From the NCBI GenBank assembly GCA_002342025.1, contig DDPD01000051.1:1-43311 (forward strand): a DNA stretch of 43,311 bases. The letters run 5' to 3'. Position 1 is the first letter of the stretch. Each line of letters starts with the position of its first letter. Positions 16,810 to 24,074 of this stretch are shown piece by piece. The DNA comes from Moraxellaceae bacterium UBA2477 (lineage in GTDB: Bacteria > Pseudomonadota > Gammaproteobacteria > Pseudomonadales > Moraxellaceae). The position numbers and the translations under genes were made by a program. The notes below the pieces were generated by a model, which was given only the letters and a program-made list of their open reading frames with translations, made no database searches and had not been told where the DNA came from.

Positions 16810-16819
16810 GGAGCAGCTC

Positions 16820-17245
16820 ATGTCATCACTAAAGCGTAGCGCGCAACGCGGTTTTACCCTTATCGAAATTATGGTGGTGGTTGCCATTATTGGCATTCTC
16901 GCCCTCATCATTGTGCCCAATGTGGTGGGCAAAGATGATCAAGCTCGCGTGACCTCCACCAAAGCCAGTTTGAGCGCGGTGGCCAACGCTTTAGAGCTGT
17001 ATAAGTTGGATAACTACACCTATCCGTCAACCGAATCCGGCTTAGATGCTCTGGTGACGCGTTCACCCGATGCCCGCGTATTCCCCGATGGGGGTTACTT
17101 GAAAAAACTGCCGGTTGATTCATGGGATAACCCCATCCAATACGTTTCGCCCGGCAGCAACGGCAAGCCCTTTGACCTCTACTCCTTAGGTGCAGACAAT
17201 GCCGAGGGTGGCGAAGGCTACGCTGCAGATATTTACTTCGAATGA
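16820..17245 (+). CDS. gspG: type II secretion major pseudopilin GspG
   Basis: The main pseudopilus subunit, 141 aa. A short basic leader MSSLKRSAQRG precedes the prepilin peptidase site G/FTLIE, with the conserved glutamate at +5, then a hydrophobic helix. The C-terminal domain has the GspG features: YPSTESGLDAL, WDNPIQYVSPG and FDLYSLGADN, the last including residues used for calcium binding. AAGGAG lies 6 bases before the ATG and overlaps the gspF stop, giving strong translation as expected for the most abundant pilin. The processing peptidase (GspO/PilD) is not in the window. Confidence 0.97.
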   Translation: MSSLKRSAQRGFTLIEIMVVVAIIGILALIIVPNVVGKDDQARVTSTKASLSAVANALELYKLDNYTYPSTESGLDALVTRSPDARVFPDGGYLKKLPVDSWDNPIQYVSPGSNGKPFDLYSLGADNAEGGEGYAADIYFE

Positions 17246-17853
17246 AGCCATGGCGACACCGCTCACTAGCATCTCGCGGCTTTACGCTGATCGAGGTGCT
17301 GTTGGTGGTCGTCATTATTGGCGTGCTGATGGGTGTGGCGGTGGTGAGTTTAAACCCCGAAGATCCTGCACGCCGTCTGTTACGCGCTCGTGAGCAGATG
17401 CAAGGCCAATTAGGGCTGGCGCGGGTGATTGCAGAGCGCGATCAAATTGAAGTGGGCGTCAGACTACTGCCTGAATCATGGCAGTTTTTACGTTTTCGAA
17501 CCTCAGATCGCAGCTGGGAGATCATGAGTGATGAGCCCGCGTTTAAAACTAAACCCTATCCTGGGTTGACGTTTGTTTGGCAGGATGCAGACACCAAGAC
17601 CGTCCCTGCCGCTGCCTCATCGAACAAACGTAAAGGCGTAATCCCCGACTTTTTGCTGATGTCTAGCGGTGAGGCGACACCTGGAGTTATTCATTTTTAT
17701 GCGAGCAATGATGCTCGTGGGCTTCGGGAATCACTCACACTTACCGACATTGGCGATGCGGTCGAGACGGAACGCCTAAACGATAGCAACGCAAACCTTA
17801 AATCAGATGACCCCAACAGTGACGCTAGTGAGGCATCCCTTGCGCCGCGCTAA
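17242..17853 (+). CDS. gspH: type II secretion minor pseudopilin GspH
   Basis: Minor pseudopilin, 203 aa. Leader MKPWRHRSLASRG precedes G/FTLIEVLLVVVIIGVL, with Glu at +5 and a hydrophobic helix of about 20 residues. It is followed by a Gly/Ala-poor soluble domain characteristic of GspH (ERDQIEVGVRLLPESWQFL). The ATG overlaps the gspG stop (ATGA). The final ~35 residues are acidic and Asn/Ser-rich, and this tail is coded where the reading frame overlaps gspI by 47 bases. Confidence 0.92.
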   Translation: MKPWRHRSLASRGFTLIEVLLVVVIIGVLMGVAVVSLNPEDPARRLLRAREQMQGQLGLARVIAERDQIEVGVRLLPESWQFLRFRTSDRSWEIMSDEPAFKTKPYPGLTFVWQDADTKTVPAAASSNKRKGVIPDFLLMSSGEATPGVIHFYASNDARGLRESLTLTDIGDAVETERLNDSNANLKSDDPNSDASEASLAPR

Positions 17854-18232
17854 TAGAGGTTTTACGTTGATTGAGGTGCTGGTCGCCCTAGCCATTTTCG
17901 GCGTGGTTGCGCTAACGCTTTTAAACAGCAGCCGTGATCAAACGCGTCAGGCTTCCGCCTTGGAAGATCGTCTGCTGGCACATTGGATTGCCTTAAACAC
18001 GCTCACAGACTTACAGGCCAGTAGCGACTACCCCGAAGTAGGTGTCATGGACTCCACGGCCGTGATGGCGGGTAGAGACTGGTTTGTCACCATATCCGTG
18101 TCATCTACGCCTAGCCCGGCAGTCCGCCATCTCGATATCTCAGTTGCCCCCTACGATCCTATTGCAGGGAAGGCGGGCAATGATCTGGTCACCGAAGTCG
18201 GCTTTCTCCGCCAGCGTGGAGCCGGGCTATGA
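17807..18232 (+). CDS. gspI: type II secretion minor pseudopilin GspI
   Basis: Minor pseudopilin, up to 141 aa, part of the pseudopilus tip complex with GspJ and GspK. Cleavage is expected at G/FTLIEVLVALAIFGVVAL. From the ATG at 17807 the leader is 18 residues; from an in-frame GTG at 17828 it is 11 residues (VRHPLRRANRG), closer to the other pseudopilins here. Neither start has a clear ribosome-binding site, so the true start is undecided. Both overlap gspH. Confidence 0.92.
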   Translation: MTPTVTLVRHPLRRANRGFTLIEVLVALAIFGVVALTLLNSSRDQTRQASALEDRLLAHWIALNTLTDLQASSDYPEVGVMDSTAVMAGRDWFVTISVSSTPSPAVRHLDISVAPYDPIAGKAGNDLVTEVGFLRQRGAGL

Positions 18233-18876
18233 CCGTTTTTTCGCGCCGAGCGTCATCACGCGGTTTTACGCTCATCGAGCTTTTAGTCTCTATGGCTATT
18301 CTCGCGATTATTAGCTTAGGCGCGTATAGCTTTCTTTCCAGCACCAGTGCTACCGCCCTTCGTGTCCAAGAGCGCCAGGCCAAACTGCTAGCTTTAGCGC
18401 GCTTACAAGGCGTGATTGCGCAGGATTTATCGCAATGGGTAAATCGACCGATTCGCGATGAGTTGGGCGATGCCTTGCCGCCGTTTGTATTGGAGCCAGA
18501 TGGGTCGCTGGAGTTCACCCGTCGTGGCTTAAGCAATCCGTTGGATAAGGCGCGCAGTGATTTGCTGCGTGTGCGCTATGAAATGCGCGGTAAACGTCTG
18601 TGGCGTCTGACGTGGAATACGCTGGATCGGCTGCCGGGGCAAAAGCCCTTGGCGGCGCCTCTCGGGCCTAAGGACTTAACGCTGCGCTGGCGCGTTCAGG
18701 GTGCCCCGAACTCGCCCGTCTTGTCGCTATGGCCAGCGACCACGGCGGGTGCTAACGCGTCGAACCGAAATGTGGTCACTGAGGGGGCTCCAGAGGTGGT
18801 GGACTTGCAACTGCAAGTGGCGCCTTGGGGCGAAATCCGCCGTGTATTTTTGTTGCCTAGCTATGACGCCCTTTAA
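18229..18876 (+). CDS. gspJ: type II secretion minor pseudopilin GspJ
   Basis: Tip-complex pseudopilin, 215 aa. Leader MTVFSRRASSRG precedes G/FTLIELLVSMAILAIISLGAYSFL, then the GspJ pattern ERQAKLLALARLQGVIAQDLSQWVNRPIRD and the FTRRGLSNP region near residue 100. ATG overlaps the gspI stop (ATGA). The size is typical for GspJ. Confidence 0.94.
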   Translation: MTVFSRRASSRGFTLIELLVSMAILAIISLGAYSFLSSTSATALRVQERQAKLLALARLQGVIAQDLSQWVNRPIRDELGDALPPFVLEPDGSLEFTRRGLSNPLDKARSDLLRVRYEMRGKRLWRLTWNTLDRLPGQKPLAAPLGPKDLTLRWRVQGAPNSPVLSLWPATTAGANASNRNVVTEGAPEVVDLQLQVAPWGEIRRVFLLPSYDAL

Positions 18877-19897
18877 GTTCACGCCTAAACACATGCAAGC
18901 ACGAAGCAGCCAGCGTGGCGTGGCCTTAATCACGATGATGCTGATTGCCGCTTTAGCCACGACGCTAGTGCTTGCCATGATTGGTCGGCAGAGTCGCCTT
19001 CAAGCCGAGATTGGGGCACAGTTTCAACAAGATCAAATTGCTGAATACGACCGTGGCGCAGAGTATTTCGCCATGGCGGCTCTGAAAGCGGATAGCGATG
19101 ATGGGAATAAAACCGATCATCCCAATGAGTATTGGGCTCAACCGTTTCCTGCGTTTCCCGTGCCAGGAGGCGTCATTGCACCCACGGTGCGTGATGCTCA
19201 GGCACGCTTCAACCTCAACAGCCTGATCAAAAATAATCAAGTCGACCCCGTGAGTTTGCGATTCTTCAAGCAACTCCTCGAGCAGTTCGCCATACCCGTA
19301 GAGCTCGCCGACACACTGGTGGACTGGTTAGATGCGGATAGTCTACCCACAGGCAGCTCTGGCGCTGAAGATGACTATTACCTTCGACAAGACCCCGCCT
19401 ACCGCTGCGCTAATCGCAGCCTAAGTACATTCTCTGAACTGCGCCTTGTTAAAGGCTTTAGCAGTGATTTACTGCGCCAGTTGGCTCCTTACGTGACGGT
19501 ACTGCCATCCTCCGCACGCACCTTAAATGTGAATTTTTTGTCGCCCGGATTATTGGAAGCCATGGTGCCCGGTTTGTCGCCAAACAATGCGCTAGAATTG
19601 CTGCAACGCAGACCCGCAGATGGCTGGGAGTCTGTGGAGCAGTTTTTAGATAATCCTGTTTTTGCTTCGGCTACCCCAGAGGTACGCTCCGGCCTACAGC
19701 AGTTATTAAGTGTTGATTCGCAATATTTCGAGCTGTATACGCGAATTCGTTTTGGCAAGCGGGAACGCTTGCAGTGGTCTTTGTTATCGCGCAAAGATGG
19801 GCAATTAAAAATGATCGCCAGTGAACGCAACCCATTATGGGTGCCGGATAATGAAGCGGCAGCCATGGGTAACACTGGGTCGGATAAGGAAGAATAA
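18863..19897 (+). CDS. gspK: type II secretion minor pseudopilin GspK
   Basis: Largest minor pseudopilin, capping the pseudopilus. Its leader ends SSQRG/VALITMMLIAALATTLVL: the +5 position is Thr rather than Glu, as is usual for GspK. The soluble domain contains ARFNLNSLIKNN, LADTLVDWLDAD and the DDYYLRQDPAYRCANRSLSTFSELRLVKGF segment, typical of GspK's alpha domain and its calcium site. The start may be ATG 18863 (344 aa, overlapping gspJ by 14 bases) or ATG 18893 (334 aa, leader only 9 residues); the longer in-frame stretch upstream is out of register with any leader and is discarded. Confidence 0.93.
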   Translation: MTPFKFTPKHMQARSSQRGVALITMMLIAALATTLVLAMIGRQSRLQAEIGAQFQQDQIAEYDRGAEYFAMAALKADSDDGNKTDHPNEYWAQPFPAFPVPGGVIAPTVRDAQARFNLNSLIKNNQVDPVSLRFFKQLLEQFAIPVELADTLVDWLDADSLPTGSSGAEDDYYLRQDPAYRCANRSLSTFSELRLVKGFSSDLLRQLAPYVTVLPSSARTLNVNFLSPGLLEAMVPGLSPNNALELLQRRPADGWESVEQFLDNPVFASATPEVRSGLQQLLSVDSQYFELYTRIRFGKRERLQWSLLSRKDGQLKMIASERNPLWVPDNEAAAMGNTGSDKEE

Positions 19898-21105
19898 TGG
19901 ACACCTTGTTTTTGCGCTTGCCAGCAACGGCATCCGAATCGATACAAACGGTTTGCTTTCGCCAAGGTCATTGGCAGCGACTGGGGGCATGGGCGGTAAA
20001 TGCTGACTTAATGCAGCAGTGGGAGTCGCTGCGGGATCTACCCGTGGTGTTAATTACACCCGTGGGCATGGATACCACTGTCATTGTGCAAGCCTCTCCA
20101 CGCCAACGGCGCGAAGCGGGGGCTGCCTTGGTGGCACTCGCTGAAGATTTCGTGGCCGAGGACTATGAACGACTGCACTGGACACTTGAAAGTATCGATG
20201 ACCAGCATGTGTTAGCCCGTGGCATTCATAAGCAATGGTTAGTGTCTTGGCGTGACCAACTGCAAAGCCATGGCCTCAATGTTTGTGCCGCTATTCCGGA
20301 GTCCGTTCTGTTTGGCCAAGATCATGACACCTGGTTATGGTTGCCTGCCGGTGGTAATTCGGTTTACTGGCGAATGGAGTTGGGGCAGGGGGCTGTTGTT
20401 GAACAAAACGACATAGCGATGTTGATGGAAGCTCAGCTGCAACGAACGCCATTGTCTGGCTTTGTGCGCCTGCGTTATCCACAAGGCATTGAGCTACCAG
20501 AGCTACCGGAGCGTGTACAACCTGCTGCCGCTCCTTGGCAAGATTGGACCGATGTGTTGAAGACGCAAAATAGTCGTTTCTGGTTACAGCATCCGCAGAA
20601 CTGGCTTGTGGGCGAATTGGCGCAAAAAATCGCTTCACCGAATCAGTCTCGCTGGGGGTGGGCTTTTGCTTTAGCAGTTCTCGCCGTTATTCTGGAGATT
20701 GGCCTGACTCGCCTAGAGACGCATCGTATTCAGCAGCAAACCGCTTCTGCTCGTGCCGAGTCAGAAGCCTTATATCGCTCAGCCTTCCCTGAAGATCGCC
20801 GTATTATTAATTTGGCACGCCAATTTAAAGCCAAAAAAACGCAGGCGAGTGCCGTAGATCCTTCCCAGTTATTGCAACTGTTGGCGCAGACTGCGCCAAA
20901 TGCGGGTAGTCAGATTGTTAAGCTGGAGTATCAGGATGCGGCTGTCACACGAGTAGATATTATTTCACCGGCTTTATCCGATATTAGTCAGTGGGCGGCA
21001 CAGCTCAACGCCGCTGGAGTCAGCACACAAGTAGAAAACTCCCGCTTTGAAGACGGTATTGCGAAAGCAAAGTTGCAGTTACGCGTTAGCACGGGAGGCC
21101 AATAA
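19897..21105 (+). CDS. gspL: type II secretion protein GspL
   Basis: Inner-membrane assembly protein linking GspE to GspM, 402 aa. A large actin-like cytoplasmic domain (1-245) is followed by a single transmembrane helix around 253-270 and a periplasmic ferredoxin-like domain. The coupling is TAATG with gspK. Sequence conservation in this family is low; the assignment rests on topology, length and position between gspK and gspM. Confidence 0.93.
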   Translation: MDTLFLRLPATASESIQTVCFRQGHWQRLGAWAVNADLMQQWESLRDLPVVLITPVGMDTTVIVQASPRQRREAGAALVALAEDFVAEDYERLHWTLESIDDQHVLARGIHKQWLVSWRDQLQSHGLNVCAAIPESVLFGQDHDTWLWLPAGGNSVYWRMELGQGAVVEQNDIAMLMEAQLQRTPLSGFVRLRYPQGIELPELPERVQPAAAPWQDWTDVLKTQNSRFWLQHPQNWLVGELAQKIASPNQSRWGWAFALAVLAVILEIGLTRLETHRIQQQTASARAESEALYRSAFPEDRRIINLARQFKAKKTQASAVDPSQLLQLLAQTAPNAGSQIVKLEYQDAAVTRVDIISPALSDISQWAAQLNAAGVSTQVENSRFEDGIAKAKLQLRVSTGGQ

Positions 21106-21584
21106 TGTTTATTGCACAACGCCAAGCCCTTCAAAATGCATGGTTGTCGCGCTCTGCGTCGGATCGGCGTATTTTGACCCTGCTAGCACTAGTGATTGTC
21201 CCTGTTATTTTAGTGGGGGGGCTTTTGATGCCGTCACAGCGTGCCCAAGAAGCTGCTGAAAAGGAGTTTCAGCAGGCGTCCCAACTCTTGAATGACCTCC
21301 GTCAACATATCCCAAGTATGTCGGGCACTGGAGGCGTCTCTACCGTTGCTGCGTCGGCGTTACCGCAACGAGTGCAGCTCTTGGCCAGCAATGCTGGTTT
21401 AGCTTTAGAGCGTATGGAGTCAGATCCTGCAGGGGTGCGACTGGCTATGAAAAACGTGAAGTTAGCCAGTGTGATGACTTTTTTCCAACAATGTCGCAGC
21501 CAAGGTATTCGCGTTTTGGAAGCACAAATTACGCGTGATACGGCCACTAACACGAATCAAGTCCGGCTAAGACTCAGCGTTTAA
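21105..21584 (+). CDS. gspM: type II secretion protein GspM
   Basis: Small bitopic inner-membrane protein, 159 aa, partner of GspL. A cytoplasmic N-tail (with LSRSASDRRILTLLAL) leads into a transmembrane helix around 23-41, a coiled region (EAAEKEFQQASQLLNDLRQHI) and a periplasmic ferredoxin-like domain. ATG overlaps the gspL stop (TAATG). Last gene of the operon; no gspN, gspC or gspD follows. Confidence 0.92.
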   Translation: MFIAQRQALQNAWLSRSASDRRILTLLALVIVPVILVGGLLMPSQRAQEAAEKEFQQASQLLNDLRQHIPSMSGTGGVSTVAASALPQRVQLLASNAGLALERMESDPAGVRLAMKNVKLASVMTFFQQCRSQGIRVLEAQITRDTATNTNQVRLRLSV

Positions 21585-21598
21585 GCGTCTTTCAGAGT

Positions 21599-21627
21599 AA
21601 AAAAAACGGCCCGAAGGCCGTTTTTTT
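21599..21627. terminator. bidirectional rho-independent terminator between gspM and ETF-QO
   Basis: Stem CGGCC/GGCCG with tetraloop CGAA (21607-21620), flanked by an A-run on the left and a T-run on the right, so it works on both strands. It ends the gsp operon on the plus strand and the ETF-QO gene on the minus strand, and overlaps the stop of the latter. Confidence 0.9.
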
Positions 21628-23278
21628 ACATGTTGGGGTAGTTTGGGCCACCACCACCTTCAGGAACCACCCAATTAATATTCTGGGCTGGGTCTTTGAT
21701 ATCACATGTTTTGCAGTGAACGCAGTTCTGCGCATTGATCTGGAAACGCTTCTCGCCAGCGGCTTCCACAATTTCGTAGACGCCTGCCGGGCAGTAGCGC
21801 TGAGCCGGTTCCGCATAGAGCTTGAGGTTCTTGGTCAGCGGAATGCTGGCATCTTTCAAGGTCAGGTGGACCGGCTGATCTTCTTCGTGGTTGGTGTTGG
21901 AGATAAACACCGACGACAGTTTGTCGAAGCTGATCTTGCCATCCGGCTTCGGATAGTCGATCGGCGTGTGGAACGAAGCCAGATCGAGCGTCTTGTAGTC
22001 GGGAGTAGTGTCGTGGATGTTGAACGGCAGCTTGCCGTCAAACAGATTCTGCTCCACGAAGTTGTATGCCGCACCCATGAAGGTACCCATGCGATGCATG
22101 GCGGCGCCGAAGTTGCGCGCCTTGTACAGTTCTTCGTACAGCCAGGACGCTTCGAACTTGTCAGCGTACTCAACGACTTCATCGCCACCGCTACGGCCGG
22201 CTTTGAGTGCGTCGAAAACACCTTCAGCAGCGAGCATGCCCGACTTCATGGCGGTGTGGCTGCCCTTGATCTTGGAGAAGTTCAGGAAGCCTGCGTCATC
22301 ACCAATCAACAAGCCACCGGGGAAGGTCAGCTTAGGTAGGGAGTTGAGGCCACCCTTAACCACCGCACGCGCACCGTAAGAAATACGCTTGCCACCTTCC
22401 AGATACTGCTTCAGCACTGGGTTGTGCTTGAGGCGCTGCATCTCGTCGAACGGCGACAGGTAGGGGTTGTGATAGGAGAGGTCGGTAATTAAACCTACGG
22501 TGACCTGATTGTTTTCAGCGTGGTACATCCACCAGCCACCCGTCGAGCCGGTTTCGGTGAGTGGCCAACCAGCGCCATGCATAACCAGACCTTCTTGATG
22601 CTTAGCCGGGTCAATTTCCCAGAGCTCTTTGATGCCAATACCGTAATGCTGCGGATCGGAATCTTTATCGAGTTCGAAGTGACTGATCAGCATTTTGCCG
22701 AGATGACCGCGGCAACCTTCAGCAAATAAGGTGTATTTTGCATGCAGTTCGTAACCCGGTGTGTACGAGTGCTTGTGCTCGCCAGTACGGGAAACACCCA
22801 TATCGCCGGTTGCTACGCCACGCACGCTGCCGTCTTCGTTGTACAGCACTTCTGACGCGGCGAAGCCAGGGAAGAGCATGACTTCGAGTTCTTCAGCCTT
22901 AGTGGCCAACCAACGCACCACATTGCCGAGGCTAATGATGTAGTTGCCTTGGTTATGCATAGGCTTAGGAATAATCCAATCGGGCGTTTTAATTGCGCCA
23001 GTTTGGCTGGTCAGGAAATACACTTCATCGCCTTTCACAGGCACATTGAGTGGAGCACCTTCTTCTTTCCAATTGGGAAAGAGTTCTTCCATAGCGCGTG
23101 CTTCAAACACCGCACCAGAGAGAATGTGTGCGCCAAACTCAGAGCCTTTTTCAACCACACAAACAGACACTTCGTGACCGCTTTCAATGCTCAGCTGACG
23201 CAAACGGATGGCGGCCGACAGACCTGCAGGACCACCACCGACGATGACAACATCAAACTCCATCGCTTCTCTTTCCAC
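21626..23278 (-). CDS. electron transfer flavoprotein-ubiquinone oxidoreductase (ETF-QO)
   Basis: Passes electrons from reduced ETF to ubiquinone at the inner membrane, serving acyl-CoA dehydrogenases. FAD-binding VVIVGGGPAGLSAA lies near the N-terminus, with the ribose-binding VVEKGSEFGAH after it. The C-terminus has the single 4Fe-4S cluster motif: CPAGVYE, then CVHCKTCDI about 25 residues later, and the usual WVVPEGGGGPNYPNM ending. The GTG at 23278 (550 aa, starting VEREAMEFDVV) is chosen over a GTG at 23308 and an ATG at 23263 because AAGGAG lies exactly 6 bases before it and pseudomonad proteins begin MEREYMEFDVV. etfA/etfB are not in the window. Confidence 0.95.
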   Translation of the reverse strand: MEREAMEFDVVIVGGGPAGLSAAIRLRQLSIESGHEVSVCVVEKGSEFGAHILSGAVFEARAMEELFPNWKEEGAPLNVPVKGDEVYFLTSQTGAIKTPDWIIPKPMHNQGNYIISLGNVVRWLATKAEELEVMLFPGFAASEVLYNEDGSVRGVATGDMGVSRTGEHKHSYTPGYELHAKYTLFAEGCRGHLGKMLISHFELDKDSDPQHYGIGIKELWEIDPAKHQEGLVMHGAGWPLTETGSTGGWWMYHAENNQVTVGLITDLSYHNPYLSPFDEMQRLKHNPVLKQYLEGGKRISYGARAVVKGGLNSLPKLTFPGGLLIGDDAGFLNFSKIKGSHTAMKSGMLAAEGVFDALKAGRSGGDEVVEYADKFEASWLYEELYKARNFGAAMHRMGTFMGAAYNFVEQNLFDGKLPFNIHDTTPDYKTLDLASFHTPIDYPKPDGKISFDKLSSVFISNTNHEEDQPVHLTLKDASIPLTKNLKLYAEPAQRYCPAGVYEIVEAAGEKRFQINAQNCVHCKTCDIKDPAQNINWVVPEGGGGPNYPNM

Positions 23279-23284
23279 GATGTA

Positions 23285-23290
23285 CTCCTT
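23285..23290 (-). promoter_or_regulatory. ribosome-binding site deciding the ETF-QO GTG start
   Basis: AAGGAG on the minus strand, 6 bases before the GTG at 23278. It lies inside the longer reading frame and so argues against the start at 23308. Confidence 0.75.
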
Positions 23291-23358
23291 CAAGGCACCC
23301 GAATTCACGGGAAAATGAACTGCAAACCGTTTGCAGGCTCGCTTAAGTTAACCGGCAT

Positions 23359-23388
23359 AGTATAAAAGGGGTGTTTGCTACAGGCCAA
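23359..23388 (-). promoter_or_regulatory. probable promoter of ETF-QO
   Basis: TTGGCC (23388-23383), 18 bases, TATACT (23364-23359). The -10 matches 5 of 6 consensus bases, the -35 4 of 6. It would give a leader of about 75 bases before the GTG. Confidence 0.4.
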
Positions 23389-23460
23389 TGATTTACCGCA
23401 CAAATTGTCCGGTTTTTCTTGGACAGACCTCCGTCAAGGCCGCCCCGAACCCGTGAGAAC

Positions 23461-24054
23461 ATGAATATGACAGGCGAAGACAAAAAACCATCCTTACGCA
23501 GTGATCCCATGCAAATCGCCCGACTCATCCAAACTGAAGGCGGAAAGAAGAAATTACCGCCTATTCATCTCTGGAACCCAGAGTTTTGTGGCGACATTGA
23601 TATGGAGATTAAGCGCAACGGCCAGTGGTTTTATATGGGCACACCGATTGGCCGTCCTGCGCTGGTGAAGCTATTTAGCTCGGTTATGCGCCGTGAAGAC
23701 GATGATGCGTATTACTTAGTCACGCCGGTAGAGAAAGTCCGAATTCGCGTTGAAGATGCGCCTTTTCTTATTACCTTGGTCGAGCGTATTGAGCGAAACG
23801 GCTCACTTTTTTTGCAGCTGACCACACAAACAGGTGATGTGGTTGTCGCCGGAGAGGAGCATCCTATTTGGCTGGAATATCATGAGGATGAGCCACATCC
23901 CTGCGTGCATATTCGAGATCGCTTACATGCACTGATTGGCCGTAATGCCTACTACCAACTCATCGAGTGGGGGACAGCAAGAGACAACGCAGACGGTCGG
24001 CAAGAATTGGTTGTAACGAGTGCCGGCGCAACCTTTGTGATCGGTCATTTCTAA
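23461..24054 (+). CDS. DUF1285 domain-containing protein
   Basis: A 197-aa protein of unknown function in the DUF1285 family. Recognised by PPIHLWNPEFCGDIDMEIKRNGQWFYMGTPIGRPALVKLFSSVMRRED, the closing part of which is the family core, followed by YYLVTPVEKVRIRVEDAPF. It looks soluble and beta-rich. An upstream TTG at 23419 is in frame, but the ATG at 23461 with GAGAA close by gives the expected short N-terminus. It ends 20 bases from convergent rapA, with no clear terminator between. Divergent from ETF-QO, so both promoters lie in 23279-23460. Confidence 0.85.
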   Translation: MNMTGEDKKPSLRSDPMQIARLIQTEGGKKKLPPIHLWNPEFCGDIDMEIKRNGQWFYMGTPIGRPALVKLFSSVMRREDDDAYYLVTPVEKVRIRVEDAPFLITLVERIERNGSLFLQLTTQTGDVVVAGEEHPIWLEYHEDEPHPCVHIRDRLHALIGRNAYYQLIEWGTARDNADGRQELVVTSAGATFVIGHF

Positions 24055-24074
24055 GCGCCGGCACTTCGTTTTGG

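Noticed and set aside
18701..18862. N-terminal extension of GspK
   Set aside because: It is coded within gspJ in another frame and would place the prepilin leader 60-odd residues inside the protein.
21716..22339. 207-codon open frame on the plus strand
   Set aside because: Antisense to ETF-QO, whose full domain structure is on the other strand.
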